Source: MSPOR6 sp964652195 (GTDB taxonomy: Bacteria; Poribacteria; WGA-4E; WGA-3G). From it: a stretch of DNA of 64,000 nucleotides. The stretch covers positions 62,001-126,000 of the forward strand of contig CAZZBB010000106.1 of NCBI GenBank assembly GCA_964652195.1, given 5' to 3'. Position 1 is the first letter of the stretch; every line of letters begins with the position of its first letter. The notes beneath the pieces are model-generated. The model saw nothing but the letters and a program-made list of their open reading frames with translations. It was not told the DNA's origin and made no database searches. The position numbers and the translations under genes are program-made. Positions 26,119 to 35,594 of the stretch are shown here, in pieces.

Positions 26119-29061
26119 TCATGTATACCTTTCTGTTCGTAAAGTATGTACGCGCATCACCTCATTCCCACGCGGATCAATTACTTTAACTGCAACACAT
26201 GCATGCTCACCCGTAGGAAACGGCAACGATTCTGTCCCGCTAAACTTCTCAAAACACTCAGGATCAATTACGCCTTTGAGATCACGAGCGATTTTATTCC
26301 ACGCACTTTTATCAGGAAAGAAGGCTTGCGTGATGCAGAAGTCTCGACCGTTATAGTCCGAATCGATAAACCACGCTGCAACCTTATCTGCACCAGCAGA
26401 ATTCACAGTGTTGTCCACAGGGTTATAAATGTCTACACCTTCCATCTTGACGATAAATTTTCCATTATCTGTTTCTTTGAGCTCTGTCCGCGGCAGTCCG
26501 AACACGGTAAATAATTGAGCAGTCGGGGTATTTTTCAGGAGATCGTCCATCATAACGTCATGTGGAATATCTACCATGTGAGCACGGACATTCGGATTCG
26601 GATCGTCTTGGATAGCAACTTGTGCTGCGCCATCAAAAGTGAACCCTGCAAAAACAAGTTCATCAAATCCCAACCGATTTGCTACACGTAAACACTGTTC
26701 AACTTGCACCACCGTCACAGGCCCGTGTTGCGGACCAAACGTCACAGCAACGCGCCGTTCCGTATCGGCATCTTGCCAGTGTCCTTCAGCATGAAGTCCA
26801 CCACTCCCCGAAAGTTTTTCAAGTGTGGCAAACTTCACTGGGTTGCCATCAAGTAATTTTACACCACCACTTTTCAATAGCCGGAACATCTTATCAAGGT
26901 ATGCCTCTGCATTGACTGTCTCGTGTCCTTCTTCCTCAATTTCAAAAGTGTCTGTTGCCTCTTCAGGTTCACCACCAATAGGTGAATCGGCATCAAGTGA
27001 CTCTTCAGCAGGTTGCACCGCTTCCACTGTGAAAGGACCACTCACCCGGACCCGCTTTCTGTCCACCTTCGGTTGATCGACTAACTCCTCGCCTTCGGAT
27101 GATGCGGCGATGCATTCATTCACCTCGTCCATCTTTGCACGCCACGCGTTGCGGTAATCTGTCAATGCATCTTGTAAAGATTTAGGCCAGTCGGGGTCAG
27201 AATCAAAAGGCACTTTCCATTCCTGCCAGGTTGTTTCGGGTAGTTGCCAACGCCTCTGATCTGCATCTGTGATAGACCTTTTCCCTTCGCGTTTCTCCTT
27301 CTCTGCAAGTTTGGCCTGCAATTTCGTACGGATATCTGCCGTAACTTCTGCTAAAGTTCTGTTCAACATGTCCAATTTCTCTTTTAGAATCGGTTCATAT
27401 TTTGTAAAGATGGGGTCAAGGGCGGTGTTATTGGCGATACTTTTGAGGGTAATGTGCGGCACCGTTTTATTATCAAAACCACCTGTAATACCTTTCGACT
27501 CATCTTTGAATTGGTAAAAATCAAAACTTGCAGTTAAGAGTCGTTGCCTCGCTAAAGCTACAGCAACGCGACTCGTGTCAATTGTAATCCATCGCCTGCC
27601 CCACTGCTCTGCGACGTAGGCTGTCGTGCCACCGCCACAAGTTGGATCAAGAACAAGGTCACCAGGATCTGTGGTCATGAGAAGACAACGTTCAACAACT
27701 TGTGTGTTAGTTTGAACAACATAGACAGGATTTTGCGCACCAATCACATCATACCATAGACAGTTAAGGGCTGACACCGAAAAGTCATCAAGAAAAAATT
27801 TATACCGAATACCAGACTTCGTGAACAGAATTCTGTTTGCTTGTAAGACTCGTTTTAGTCCTTGTTCGTTAGTGCGAAAACGTCCTTCAATTTTCCTGCC
27901 ATGCCAGTCAAATTTGATTTCAGGATTAGGGCGACGGATTAAATCATCTGACTTGAAGGGTTTATAATCATCAAGATGTTCACCACTCTGAAATTTTAAG
28001 TTATAATCTCCAATAGTTAGAATTTCTCCATTAGGATTCTCAAAATGAGTTGCGAGACTGCTATCTTGTCGTTGCAAAAAGACCTTTCGCATCTTCTCTT
28101 TTGCCAAATTCCTATCCTTTGCATACCAAAGAATATAATCACAAATTGTTGTAACAAAATCGGATGAGACTAATGAACGGGTTTTGGTGAAAACTAACTG
28201 ACTTACAAAATTTTCTGGACTAAATATCTCGTCCATAATAGATCTAACGCGATGAATATTTTCATCACTAATCTGCACAAAAATACTACCGCTATCAGCC
28301 AACAACTCTTTGGCAACGTAAAGGCGGTCCCGCAGATACGCCAGATAAGAATGAATGCCAAGCGTCCATGTATCTCGGTACGCCTTAATCTGTTCCGGTT
28401 CGCGTGTCAGGTCCTGGTCTCTGTCCTTAACATCACGCTGAAAGACGGTAGGTTGAAAATTAGAGGCAAACTTGATACCATAAGGCGGGTCAATGTAAAT
28501 CATTTGCACCTTACCTGCATGGTCTTCTCGGTGTGCAAGGGAACTCATGACGGTAAGGCTATCACCTAAAATGAGTCGGTTTGCCCAATCTACGTCACGC
28601 TGGTAAAAATCGGCTGCTTCGGCATAATCCTGCTGTGGATCCGCAAAAAGACTGCGTTGAACGTTCTCACGTGCTGCCACCTTCAAAATCGCTTTGGCAC
28701 TCACACGTTCATGGATATGTAACGCAACTGGATCCACAGCAAAGGATTTTTTCTCTTGTTTGCCTGCCCATTCAAGCCAAGGTTCATGTTTTTTGAGGGC
28801 ATTTGCAATTGATTTTGCTTCTTCTGCGGAAAGTTTACGTTGTTTTGCTATTTGGAGCAGTTCGGGGAGTTTGTCAGCATCCCCGTTTGGGTCAAATCGG
28901 AGGTTTGGCGGGAGGTGTGGGTTGTATACGTATTCCTGCTTCGGTTTTTCGTGGACTTTTCCTTGTGCTGCAATGCCTGCGGATGGGTTGTTTTTTCGTT
29001 TTGCGTCGTGTCGGTAATCTTGGACTTCTTTTTCTTGGGTGGTGCGTTTTTTTCTTGCCAT
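26119..29061 (-). CDS. Type III-like adenine DNA methyltransferase (Mod)
   Basis: The 980-residue protein has the beta-class order of methylase motifs: catalytic motif IV IYIDPPYGIKF near residue 187 comes before the SAM-binding motif I DLVLDPTCGGGTTAYVAEQW near 470. Between them lies the target recognition region. The C-terminal third (about 600-980) is an extension with acidic linker sequence around 690-720, and is larger than in classic Mod proteins. It methylates N6 of adenine in the recognition site and gives Res its specificity. It is the first gene of the minus-strand operon. The N-terminus is strongly basic (ARKKRTTQEKEVQDYRHDAK). Confidence 0.9.
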   Translation of the reverse strand: MARKKRTTQEKEVQDYRHDAKRKNNPSAGIAAQGKVHEKPKQEYVYNPHLPPNLRFDPNGDADKLPELLQIAKQRKLSAEEAKSIANALKKHEPWLEWAGKQEKKSFAVDPVALHIHERVSAKAILKVAARENVQRSLFADPQQDYAEAADFYQRDVDWANRLILGDSLTVMSSLAHREDHAGKVQMIYIDPPYGIKFASNFQPTVFQRDVKDRDQDLTREPEQIKAYRDTWTLGIHSYLAYLRDRLYVAKELLADSGSIFVQISDENIHRVRSIMDEIFSPENFVSQLVFTKTRSLVSSDFVTTICDYILWYAKDRNLAKEKMRKVFLQRQDSSLATHFENPNGEILTIGDYNLKFQSGEHLDDYKPFKSDDLIRRPNPEIKFDWHGRKIEGRFRTNEQGLKRVLQANRILFTKSGIRYKFFLDDFSVSALNCLWYDVIGAQNPVYVVQTNTQVVERCLLMTTDPGDLVLDPTCGGGTTAYVAEQWGRRWITIDTSRVAVALARQRLLTASFDFYQFKDESKGITGGFDNKTVPHITLKSIANNTALDPIFTKYEPILKEKLDMLNRTLAEVTADIRTKLQAKLAEKEKREGKRSITDADQRRWQLPETTWQEWKVPFDSDPDWPKSLQDALTDYRNAWRAKMDEVNECIAASSEGEELVDQPKVDRKRVRVSGPFTVEAVQPAEESLDADSPIGGEPEEATDTFEIEEEGHETVNAEAYLDKMFRLLKSGGVKLLDGNPVKFATLEKLSGSGGLHAEGHWQDADTERRVAVTFGPQHGPVTVVQVEQCLRVANRLGFDELVFAGFTFDGAAQVAIQDDPNPNVRAHMVDIPHDVMMDDLLKNTPTAQLFTVFGLPRTELKETDNGKFIVKMEGVDIYNPVDNTVNSAGADKVAAWFIDSDYNGRDFCITQAFFPDKSAWNKIARDLKGVIDPECFEKFSGTESLPFPTGEHACVAVKVIDPRGNEVMRVHTLRTERYT

Positions 29062-29721
29062 TATGTAGCCTCGTTATGAAAATTGATTGCGTGAGTTGAC
29101 AGTAAGAATTGATTTTATCAAACAGTCAAGTTTCATATGTTAATATATCAGATAAATATTCTTAAGTCAAAGAGGGTCTGTAAAGTTTTAGGCAAGTAGG
29201 TACAGGGATTTTGTGTTATTATTTTCAATGTTCACTATAAATTGAAAATAAATGAAGAAAACTTCAATATCTAACAACTAACACTACCAACTGCTACCTT
29301 TTAACACAAACAGGAAGTTAACGCTACAGAATATTGGCTAACTATCAGCATATTTCATTAAAAACAACATCTCCACGTATAAAAACTTATAGGTGCCAAA
29401 TAAATGATGAATATCTATAAAAACGATCCTAAATACAAACCTAAATACAAAAGTCTTTATGTCAAAAAATCACCTATATTTTGCAGGTATTATGCAGGTT
29501 GGAATTGTCAAAATCAGCAAGGGCAACAAAAACACAAAATCACACTTTTTGCAAATTCTTAAAAAGTTAATTCAAAGTCGAGTAAAGTCAGTCTATGACA
29601 GCGGTTAGAAGGGTAATTTACACCAATTTCAATGTCACACAATGTGTCAAAAAGTGTAACTTTTTTCATTTTTTCGGCGAATTGAAAAATTCAACATTTT
29701 CACGATTTATTCTCTAAGTAT

Positions 29722-29794
29722 TTAGGATAAAATGTCTGTTTTTGCACCCTATAATTTGTCTATATATTAGGATTAAATGTCTGTTTTATACCCT
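29722..29794 (+). repeat. Two direct repeats upstream of the transketolase operon
   Basis: The copies at 29722-29750 and 29767-29794 share TTAGGATAAAATGTCTGTTT-like sequence and a shared ACCCT end, with a 45-bp period. They lie 110-180 nt before the promoter at 29904, so they could be operator-like sites or a minor duplication. Confidence 0.5.
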
Positions 29795-29903
29795 GATGCG
29801 TAATTTACATTTATTATTGGTATAAGTTGAATTACACTTACATTGAGGTCACGTTTTTTAATTAAATGATTAAGAGTTTACCCACCTGATAACAGGGTTT
29901 TCC

Positions 29904-29933
29904 TTGACATAATCACTCAATAACTGTTATGAT
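29904..29933 (+). promoter_or_regulatory. Strong sigma-70 promoter
   Basis: TTGACA at 29904-29909 is a perfect -35 and TATGAT at 29928-29933 matches the -10 at five of six positions, with an 18-bp spacer. It faces the operon starting at 30032, leaving a leader of about 90 nt. Confidence 0.65.
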
Positions 29934-30031
29934 ATTCTGATATACCTACAACCAAACTAAGACTAAATGAAGAGTTTAGGTATGTATTTTAGCAAGTTTA
30001 TGGGTAAACACACTATATTCAGGAGAATGAG

Positions 30032-30607
30032 ATGGAATTCAAGATTGACGAAACAGACGACTTTGATGAAGAAGAAATTGACGATAATAATGATGATGAT
30101 AACAGCACTATTGAATATATTGAAGATGAAGAATTTGATCCAATCGGAATAGATGATAAAGATGAGCAGGAAAGTTCTGAGACTCCTACCTATCAGGATA
30201 CAGAACCCGATGATAATGATGACGATTATGTTGATGAGGATGATTTTGAAGACGATATACCTGTAGTAATAGAACGGGTTGTTGTACCAGAGTTTACCGA
30301 TGAAGAAGCAAACAATTTTGATTATGCTGACGCTATAAGAGCATACTACGAAGACAACAATTATGAATATGCCATTGAACAATTCAGTAAGGTTATTAGA
30401 AGTGAAAAAAGAGGAAAGAAAAAGGAAATAATGCAGAACAACGAGATATTAGCAAAATCCTTGTATTGGCAAGCAGAAGCATACGTCAAAACACAGGATT
30501 TTGCTAAAGCCATTAAAGCCTTTGATACACTTGTTAATACCTGTAAAGAGCATTACCTTATTCTCGCAGCCAAACGACGCGCTGAAAACTTAAAATCTAA
30601 ATTATAA
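30032..30607 (+). CDS. Acidic protein with C-terminal TPR repeats
   Basis: Of 191 residues, the first 90 are extremely rich in Asp and Glu (for example EEEIDDNNDDDNSTIEY) and probably disordered. Residues about 97-185 form helical TPR-like repeats with AIRAYYEDNNYEYAIEQFSK and SLYWQAEAYVKTQDFAKAIK. No signal peptide is seen, so it should be cytoplasmic. It may be an assembly or scaffold protein; no specific function can be named. AGGAG at 30021-30025 precedes the ATG at 30032. It is the first gene of an operon with transketolase 25 nt downstream. Confidence 0.75.
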   Translation: MEFKIDETDDFDEEEIDDNNDDDNSTIEYIEDEEFDPIGIDDKDEQESSETPTYQDTEPDDNDDDYVDEDDFEDDIPVVIERVVVPEFTDEEANNFDYADAIRAYYEDNNYEYAIEQFSKVIRSEKRGKKKEIMQNNEILAKSLYWQAEAYVKTQDFAKAIKAFDTLVNTCKEHYLILAAKRRAENLKSKL

Positions 30608-30632
30608 AAAACTGAAAGGATAAGCGAAATTA

Positions 30633-32477
30633 GTGGATACTTTGAAAAACTATCTTGAACAGAGAGCAACGAACCTACGAATCCACTCCATCCTCTCTAC
30701 ATCGGAAGCAGGATCTGGACATCCCACAACATGCCTATCGGCAGCGGACATTGTATCTGCCATCTTTTTTCACGCGATGCGGTATGATACAAACAACGCT
30801 CAAAACCCTAACAACGATAGGTTTATTTTATCAAAAGGACATGCAGCACCCCTCTTATATGCTGCCTATGCTGAAGCAGGGATCATTCCAACGGAAGACC
30901 TGCTTACGCTCAGACAGATAGACAGCATACTTGAAGGACACCCTACACCTCGTTTTGAATGGACTGAAGTTGCCACCGGATCCTTAGGACAAGGACTATC
31001 CCTCGGTGTTGGAATGGCACTCAACGGGAAATATCTTGATAAATTGGACTATCGCGTATTCGTTCTTCTTGGTGATGGCGAAACTGCAGAAGGTGGGGTA
31101 TGGGAAGCTGCAGCATTAGCTTCGCATTATAAGTTAAATAACCTTATTGGAATTGTTGATGTGAACGCACTCGGACAAAGCCAACGTACTATGTATGCTT
31201 TTGATATTGATACCTATTGTAAACGGTTTGAATCCTTCGGTTGGCAAAGTATTGGAATTGATGGACATGATTATGATGAGATATTAGTCGCATTGGATAA
31301 AGCCGACGCATCAACGGATAAGCCAACAATGATTGTAGCAAAAACACACAAGGGTAAAGGTGTCTCCTTTCTTGCCGATGAAGATAACTGGCATGGGAAG
31401 GCACTTGAAAAAGGTGAACAACTTGATATAGCTTTAGCTGAACTCGGACCTTTACATTCAGATATTCCAACTCAGATCAACCCACCAAATCAAACCAACA
31501 TCCAAAATGGTAATGTAAAACCTGTAGAAATAGAACCCCCTGACTATAAAGCAGATGATGAAGTCGCAACACGGGGCGGTTATGGTACAGGCCTTGCAAA
31601 ACTCGGCACTGCTAACCCTAACGTTGTCGCATTAGATGGAGATACTAAGAACTCTACCTACGCTGAACAGTTTATGGATCTTCATCCTGACAGATATTTT
31701 GAAATGTTCATCGCAGAACAGAACTTAGTAGGAGCAGGTATAGGCTTAGCAAAACGGGGTAAAATACCTTTTGTCTCTACATTTGCCGCATTTCTATCTC
31801 GTGCCTATGACCAAATACGCATGTCTGCTATTTCAAAGGCGAATATAAAATATGCCGGTTCACATTGTGGTGTTTCAATCGGTGAAGATGGGCCATCACA
31901 GATGGGTTTGGAAGATATTGCCATGTTCAGAGCAATCCCTGAGTCAGTTGTGCTATATCCCAGTGATGCTGTTTCCGCAGAACGGCTTGTTGCTGCAGCT
32001 GCAGATCACGAAGGTATTGTATATATACGGACTTCACGACCCAAAACAGCAATCCTTTATGATGCTACCGAAGAATTTCCCATAGGCGGTTGTAAAGTCG
32101 TTCGTACAAGTTCTGACGACAAAGTTACCATTGTAACTGCAGGTGTTACACTACACGAAGCGTTAAATGCATACCAGACACTTAAATCGGAAGGCATTCA
32201 TGTTAGACTTATAGATCTATATAGTATTAAGCCCTTAGATTCAGAGACACTCATAACAGCTGCAGAAGATACCAACAACACCCTCATAACTATTGAAGAT
32301 CACTATCCTGAAGGTGGTTTAGGCGATGCTGTTTTAGATGCTGTAGCAACCAAAGGAATCTCTGTCCACAAACTCGCTGTCGATGGAATACCAAGATCTG
32401 GTAAACCTGATGAATTGTTGGAACTTTACGGTATTAGTGCAAATCCGATTATACAGAAGGTGAAAGGGATAATCTAA
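30633..32477 (+). CDS. tkt: Transketolase
   Basis: This thiamine diphosphate enzyme moves two-carbon units between sugar phosphates in the pentose phosphate pathway. The 614-residue chain contains both halves found as separate subunits in some bacteria. The N-terminal PP domain has SGHPTTCLSAADI, LSKGHAAPLLYAA and the cofactor motif LLGDGETAEGGVWEAAALAS. The Pyr domain has EQNLVGAGIGLAKRG with the catalytic Glu, and the CGVSIGEDGPSQMGLEDIAM loop. A transketolase C-terminal domain follows. The GTG start at 30633 has GAAAGGA upstream. It is a little shorter than E. coli TktA (663 aa) but looks complete. Confidence 0.93.
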   Translation: MDTLKNYLEQRATNLRIHSILSTSEAGSGHPTTCLSAADIVSAIFFHAMRYDTNNAQNPNNDRFILSKGHAAPLLYAAYAEAGIIPTEDLLTLRQIDSILEGHPTPRFEWTEVATGSLGQGLSLGVGMALNGKYLDKLDYRVFVLLGDGETAEGGVWEAAALASHYKLNNLIGIVDVNALGQSQRTMYAFDIDTYCKRFESFGWQSIGIDGHDYDEILVALDKADASTDKPTMIVAKTHKGKGVSFLADEDNWHGKALEKGEQLDIALAELGPLHSDIPTQINPPNQTNIQNGNVKPVEIEPPDYKADDEVATRGGYGTGLAKLGTANPNVVALDGDTKNSTYAEQFMDLHPDRYFEMFIAEQNLVGAGIGLAKRGKIPFVSTFAAFLSRAYDQIRMSAISKANIKYAGSHCGVSIGEDGPSQMGLEDIAMFRAIPESVVLYPSDAVSAERLVAAAADHEGIVYIRTSRPKTAILYDATEEFPIGGCKVVRTSSDDKVTIVTAGVTLHEALNAYQTLKSEGIHVRLIDLYSIKPLDSETLITAAEDTNNTLITIEDHYPEGGLGDAVLDAVATKGISVHKLAVDGIPRSGKPDELLELYGISANPIIQKVKGII

Positions 32478-32508
32478 TACAGGTATCATCCACTCAGGAT
32501 TTACCAAG

Positions 32509-32877
32509 ATGCAGCAAGCAATTGTTTGGATTACAGTGGTAGGTGTTATCCTGTTGGTCGGAATAGGGATGTATTTTTCAATACGTGCTCCTCAAAAAGC
32601 CCCAAGATCTTTTCCAGCAGATGATGGACCTAATTTTATTGATGTTTCTACCTACTCAGAGGAGATGCAAACCCTCTACCAACTATTTACCAAGAAATGC
32701 AGTCGTTGTCATACCGTCGCACGACCCATAAATTCGTCTTTTCCTCCAGAAGAATGGCGAGAGTATGTACATAAGATGAGGCGAAAACCCGGGTCAGGTC
32801 TTAATCCAAAAACAGCGGAAAAAATTATCCGTTTCTTAGTCTACGATGCTGAACATCGCAAGAGAAAACCATTATGA
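32509..32877 (+). CDS. Membrane-anchored monoheme cytochrome c-like protein
   Basis: The 122 residues start with a membrane helix (IVWITVVGVILLVGIGMYF, about 4-22). The exported domain carries one heme-binding motif C64-S-R-C67-H68 (KKCSRCHTVARP). A methionine candidate for the sixth ligand is Met83 or so in YVHKMRRKP. The shape resembles small quinohemoprotein-associated cytochromes. It is encoded 31 nt after transketolase, and its stop codon overlaps the next start as ATGA (32874-32877), so translation of the redoxin selenoprotein is probably coupled. Both are redox proteins outside the cytoplasm, which hints at a shared electron transfer role. Confidence 0.8.
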   Translation: MQQAIVWITVVGVILLVGIGMYFSIRAPQKAPRSFPADDGPNFIDVSTYSEEMQTLYQLFTKKCSRCHTVARPINSSFPPEEWREYVHKMRRKPGSGLNPKTAEKIIRFLVYDAEHRKRKPL

Positions 32878-33950
32878 TAAAGTTGATTCTCCCGATTATA
32901 CTGATTATGTCTATCGGTATAGTATCTAATGCTGAAATTAAAAGAAAGTTTATGGTTTCAACTGATAATCAGATAATTGACTTCCCTTCCCCTGCTATCT
33001 TGCAGGAGAGTGAATGGTTAGTTCCATTAGACCTCATCTGTAAAAAGCTTGGTTTGACTGTCAAATCACTGGAAGAGCAGAATATGTTGGTGGTATGTGG
33101 AACAGGTGATTCTGAGTTGTGTGTCCCTCTACAATTGGATACAGATGTGTTTCATATTGATGGCACTAATTACACAAAACTTGAGAATATAACTCAACCT
33201 TTCGGGTATCAGATATATAGATATTCAAAAGATAAGATAGAGATTATACGTCCGGGACAACTGGCACCGAGTTTCACATTACCAGATCTAAACGATATAC
33301 CTGTACGTCTACAAGATTTTCAAGGAAAGAAAACACTTCTGTATATATGGGGTTCATGGTGAGGATGTCGAGAACAACTGCCTGGATGGCAGAAATTCTT
33401 TGACAAACACAGAGAAAAGATCAACCTTGTTTCAATTGCAGTTGATGCACAAGGATCATCCGTCGTGAAACCGTGGCATGATAAGGCAGCCGCAGAATTT
33501 GTCACCCTCGTTGATGCAGAAAATGTGATGGGAAACATCTACAATCTTAAAGCTATTCCCTATGGCATTATGATTGATGAGGTAGGACGCTTAGTTAAAC
33601 CGCCTTTCAACATAAACGTAGACAATAAACAAACCGTTGAAATGCTTGAAAAATGGTTGCATGATCCTAACTATAACACAACGCTCCTCCAAGATATTAT
33701 GCCTATTGATAAATCTCAAAATCCGAACATCGTTGAGGCACAAGCACGGTTTAAGTTAGGTATTCTTCTGTTAGATATAGGGAAAAAGTCTGAAGCAATT
33801 ATTGAATGGCGGAAGGCTTTAGCTCTTGATCCGAAAAACTGGATTATCCATAAGCAGATATGGGCAGTTGAACATCCAGATAAATTTTATGAGGGTAAGG
33901 TTGATTACGGATGGCAAAAAAGACAATTAGACGCTGAAAATAAGCCCTAA
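32874..33950 (+). CDS. Probable selenoprotein: TlpA/redoxin with in-frame UGA (Sec163)
   Basis: One reading frame of 358 residues is interrupted only by TGA at 33360-33362 (codon 163). Residues 1-20 are a signal peptide, about 25-120 resemble a copper amine oxidase N-terminal-like domain (ESEWLVPLDLICKKLGLTVK), about 125-270 are a redoxin, and about 280-345 contain a TPR-like unit ending HPDKFYEG. The motif reads IWGSW-U-GCREQLPGWQ, so selenocysteine sits where TlpA proteins have the first catalytic Cys, in U-x-C spacing instead of CxxC. Homology-like sequence continues in frame past the TGA, and a SECIS-like hairpin follows at once. The alternative is a nonsense mutation, which would not explain the hairpin. 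A standard gene caller would split it at 33362. Confidence 0.8.
33363..33405 (+). promoter_or_regulatory. Bacterial SECIS-like element of the redoxin gene
   Basis: The apical hairpin is CTGCC (33378-33382), loop TGGAT (33383-33387), GGCAG (33388-33392), with GG in the loop 21 nt after the TGA. Below a 3x3 internal loop, nine further pairs (33366-33374 with 33396-33405, one bulged T) extend the stem. Bacterial SECIS elements bind SelB this way. Folding was by eye. Confidence 0.75.
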
Positions 33951-33960
33951 CCTCAAAAAG

Positions 33961-34851
33961 TCAATTCATTCCAAGACGTTTCTTCTGTTCTTCCATCATC
34001 TTTTGTTGACGTTTTACACGTTCCGGTACCAAACGTTCCCTGGGAGTAGTAGGTTTAAAATCTAATCTCTCTTTTCCTAACCCGTGTAAAACTCCCAATT
34101 CTACTGGTGAGAAATCATCAGGATTTGTGCGGTTGAAATTCATCGGTTCTTTTAAGGAAACTGGTGGATTGGTTATAAAACGAGCACGGCCGGATGGATT
34201 TTGAGATGCAGAATGTAATATAAACGGATGTAAAAGCACAACATCTCCCGCTTGACCTGTAATCTCTACAAAGTCCTTACACTTCCCTATCAACTGACCA
34301 AATCCTTCCCCAGGTAACAATCCTTCAGGATGCGAATGGAGATGTTGTGCAACATGCTGAACGGAATCACAGGCAACAAACGTACCGCCACTCATCGGTT
34401 CAATATCAGACCAAACGATAATTGTCAGTAATCCCTGTTCTGGACTATCTAAAAAATGACGGAAGAAATCTCCATCCTTATGCCAACCAGAAAGTAGTGA
34501 TTCAGGCGGTTGCCATTCTGAATCTGCACCTAAAGCGAAGTTAATAATAAAACCATCTCCCCAAGTGGGTTCTGTATTGGCTATTCTATCTTCACCACCG
34601 AGTAGATCACAGATAGCATCCCATGCTCTTGGAGCAATTTCGCGAATTGGGATGCGATTCATGGATGGAAGATGGATACGTGGTTCTTCCCAAGTGGTCG
34701 GATCATCGGGATCGTATCCGAGACGTTTAAATGCGAATTCACGCCATTCTGAAGCCAATTCTCTTGAAAAACATTCTTTAAGGACTATATGCCCCTTCTT
34801 TATGAAATGCTCTATATCTGTTTCTGTTAGTGTTCTATAGCTATTAGACAT
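33961..34851 (-). CDS. Phytanoyl-CoA dioxygenase (PhyH) family protein
   Basis: This is a non-heme Fe(II)/2-oxoglutarate oxygenase of 296 residues. The metal triad is visible: His124 and Asp126 in SGWHKDGDFFRHF, and the distal His in LLHPFILHSAS with NPSGRARFITNPP, the Arg likely binding 2-oxoglutarate. The fold is the double-stranded beta-helix. The PhyH family hydroxylates varied small molecules, and the substrate cannot be inferred. It converges on the redoxin gene and is downstream of a hypothetical gene on the same strand (31 nt apart). A second family member is at 51356-52219. Expansion of this family is a feature of poribacterial genomes, by recollection. Confidence 0.85.
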   Translation of the reverse strand: MSNSYRTLTETDIEHFIKKGHIVLKECFSRELASEWREFAFKRLGYDPDDPTTWEEPRIHLPSMNRIPIREIAPRAWDAICDLLGGEDRIANTEPTWGDGFIINFALGADSEWQPPESLLSGWHKDGDFFRHFLDSPEQGLLTIIVWSDIEPMSGGTFVACDSVQHVAQHLHSHPEGLLPGEGFGQLIGKCKDFVEITGQAGDVVLLHPFILHSASQNPSGRARFITNPPVSLKEPMNFNRTNPDDFSPVELGVLHGLGKERLDFKPTTPRERLVPERVKRQQKMMEEQKKRLGMN

Positions 34852-34882
34852 TATAATCCTCTTATTTCAAACATTATGTCTG

Positions 34883-35410
34883 TTATAAAGTTTTTGTATT
34901 GGCTAATTCAACCTCATTATTCTCATCTTCCCAAGTTATTATCGGTTCAAGACCGAACACCTGTTCCATGGATTCTGCTACCGACATTTTCAGATCATTC
35001 AGTTTCGCACTATCTGAAACATACTTAGTTGGATGTGTTATCATGAAACTATTCAGAGCTATTATTTCTACCTTCAAGTTTTCTACGAATTCATCACTAT
35101 TCTTTTTTATTTCCAGATCTATCACTTTCTGCCACATCTCTGAAAAACAGGGGACAGCATCAGGACTCCACGTTTTAGCTTGAGACATGAGAGAATTCCA
35201 TAGATTTAAAAACGAATTGTATGCATCTTCTCGTTTATCAAATTTTGCAATAACTATAGACTCATGATCAATAGAATTAGGAATCGGATTAGTATATGCT
35301 CTTATACTATATGAATCATCTGATTCCTTATAAACGTCAATTCTATCAAAATGAAGAGTGTTTATAATACCCTTGTTCTGAGTCTTTATATACATAGTAC
35401 GATCCATCAT
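34883..35410 (-). CDS. Hypothetical 175-aa protein
   Basis: The N-terminal 70 residues (MYIKTQNKGIINTLHFDRID, then SIRAYTNPIP and SIVIAKFDKREDAYNSFLNL) resemble small two-layer domains of unknown function that occur alone in other bacteria. The remaining part is helical and polar. There is no signal peptide, membrane segment or catalytic motif. The start is one of two adjacent ATGs at 35410 and 35407 after AGGAT. It lies just upstream of the PhyH gene and may be co-transcribed. I do not recognise the family. Confidence 0.6.
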   Translation of the reverse strand: MMDRTMYIKTQNKGIINTLHFDRIDVYKESDDSYSIRAYTNPIPNSIDHESIVIAKFDKREDAYNSFLNLWNSLMSQAKTWSPDAVPCFSEMWQKVIDLEIKKNSDEFVENLKVEIIALNSFMITHPTKYVSDSAKLNDLKMSVAESMEQVFGLEPIITWEDENNEVELANTKTL

Positions 35411-35594
35411 TATGCATCCTGGCAGGAGTGATGATTGGTATGTTTATGAAAGAATTGAGAATAAAATGATGACTAAACAATTTAATAACAGATATGAATT
35501 TCATAGTTCAATACCTTCGCCAAAAACATTTGAATAAATAGGGTGTCTGTCCTAAAGTTATAAAATATCAACATAACTTAGAAAGGACAATCCC

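Larger units (their letters stand above)
29062..30031. other. AT-rich intergenic region with direct repeats and promoter
   Basis: About 970 nt between divergent genes. No gene is supported. It holds a pair of 28-29-nt direct repeats at 29722-29750 and 29767-29794 and a strong promoter at 29904-29933. The rest is AT-rich sequence in which I see no clear structure. Confidence 0.6.

Noticed and set aside
28252..29099. Several plus-strand open frames opposite the Mod gene
   Set aside because: They are antisense to the N-terminal half of a convincing methyltransferase and have no RBS or domains.
29963..30382. Minus-strand hydrophobic open frame
   Set aside because: It is the complement of the acidic low-complexity part of the TPR protein; GAT/GAA-rich coding sequence reads as Ile/Phe/Val on the other strand.
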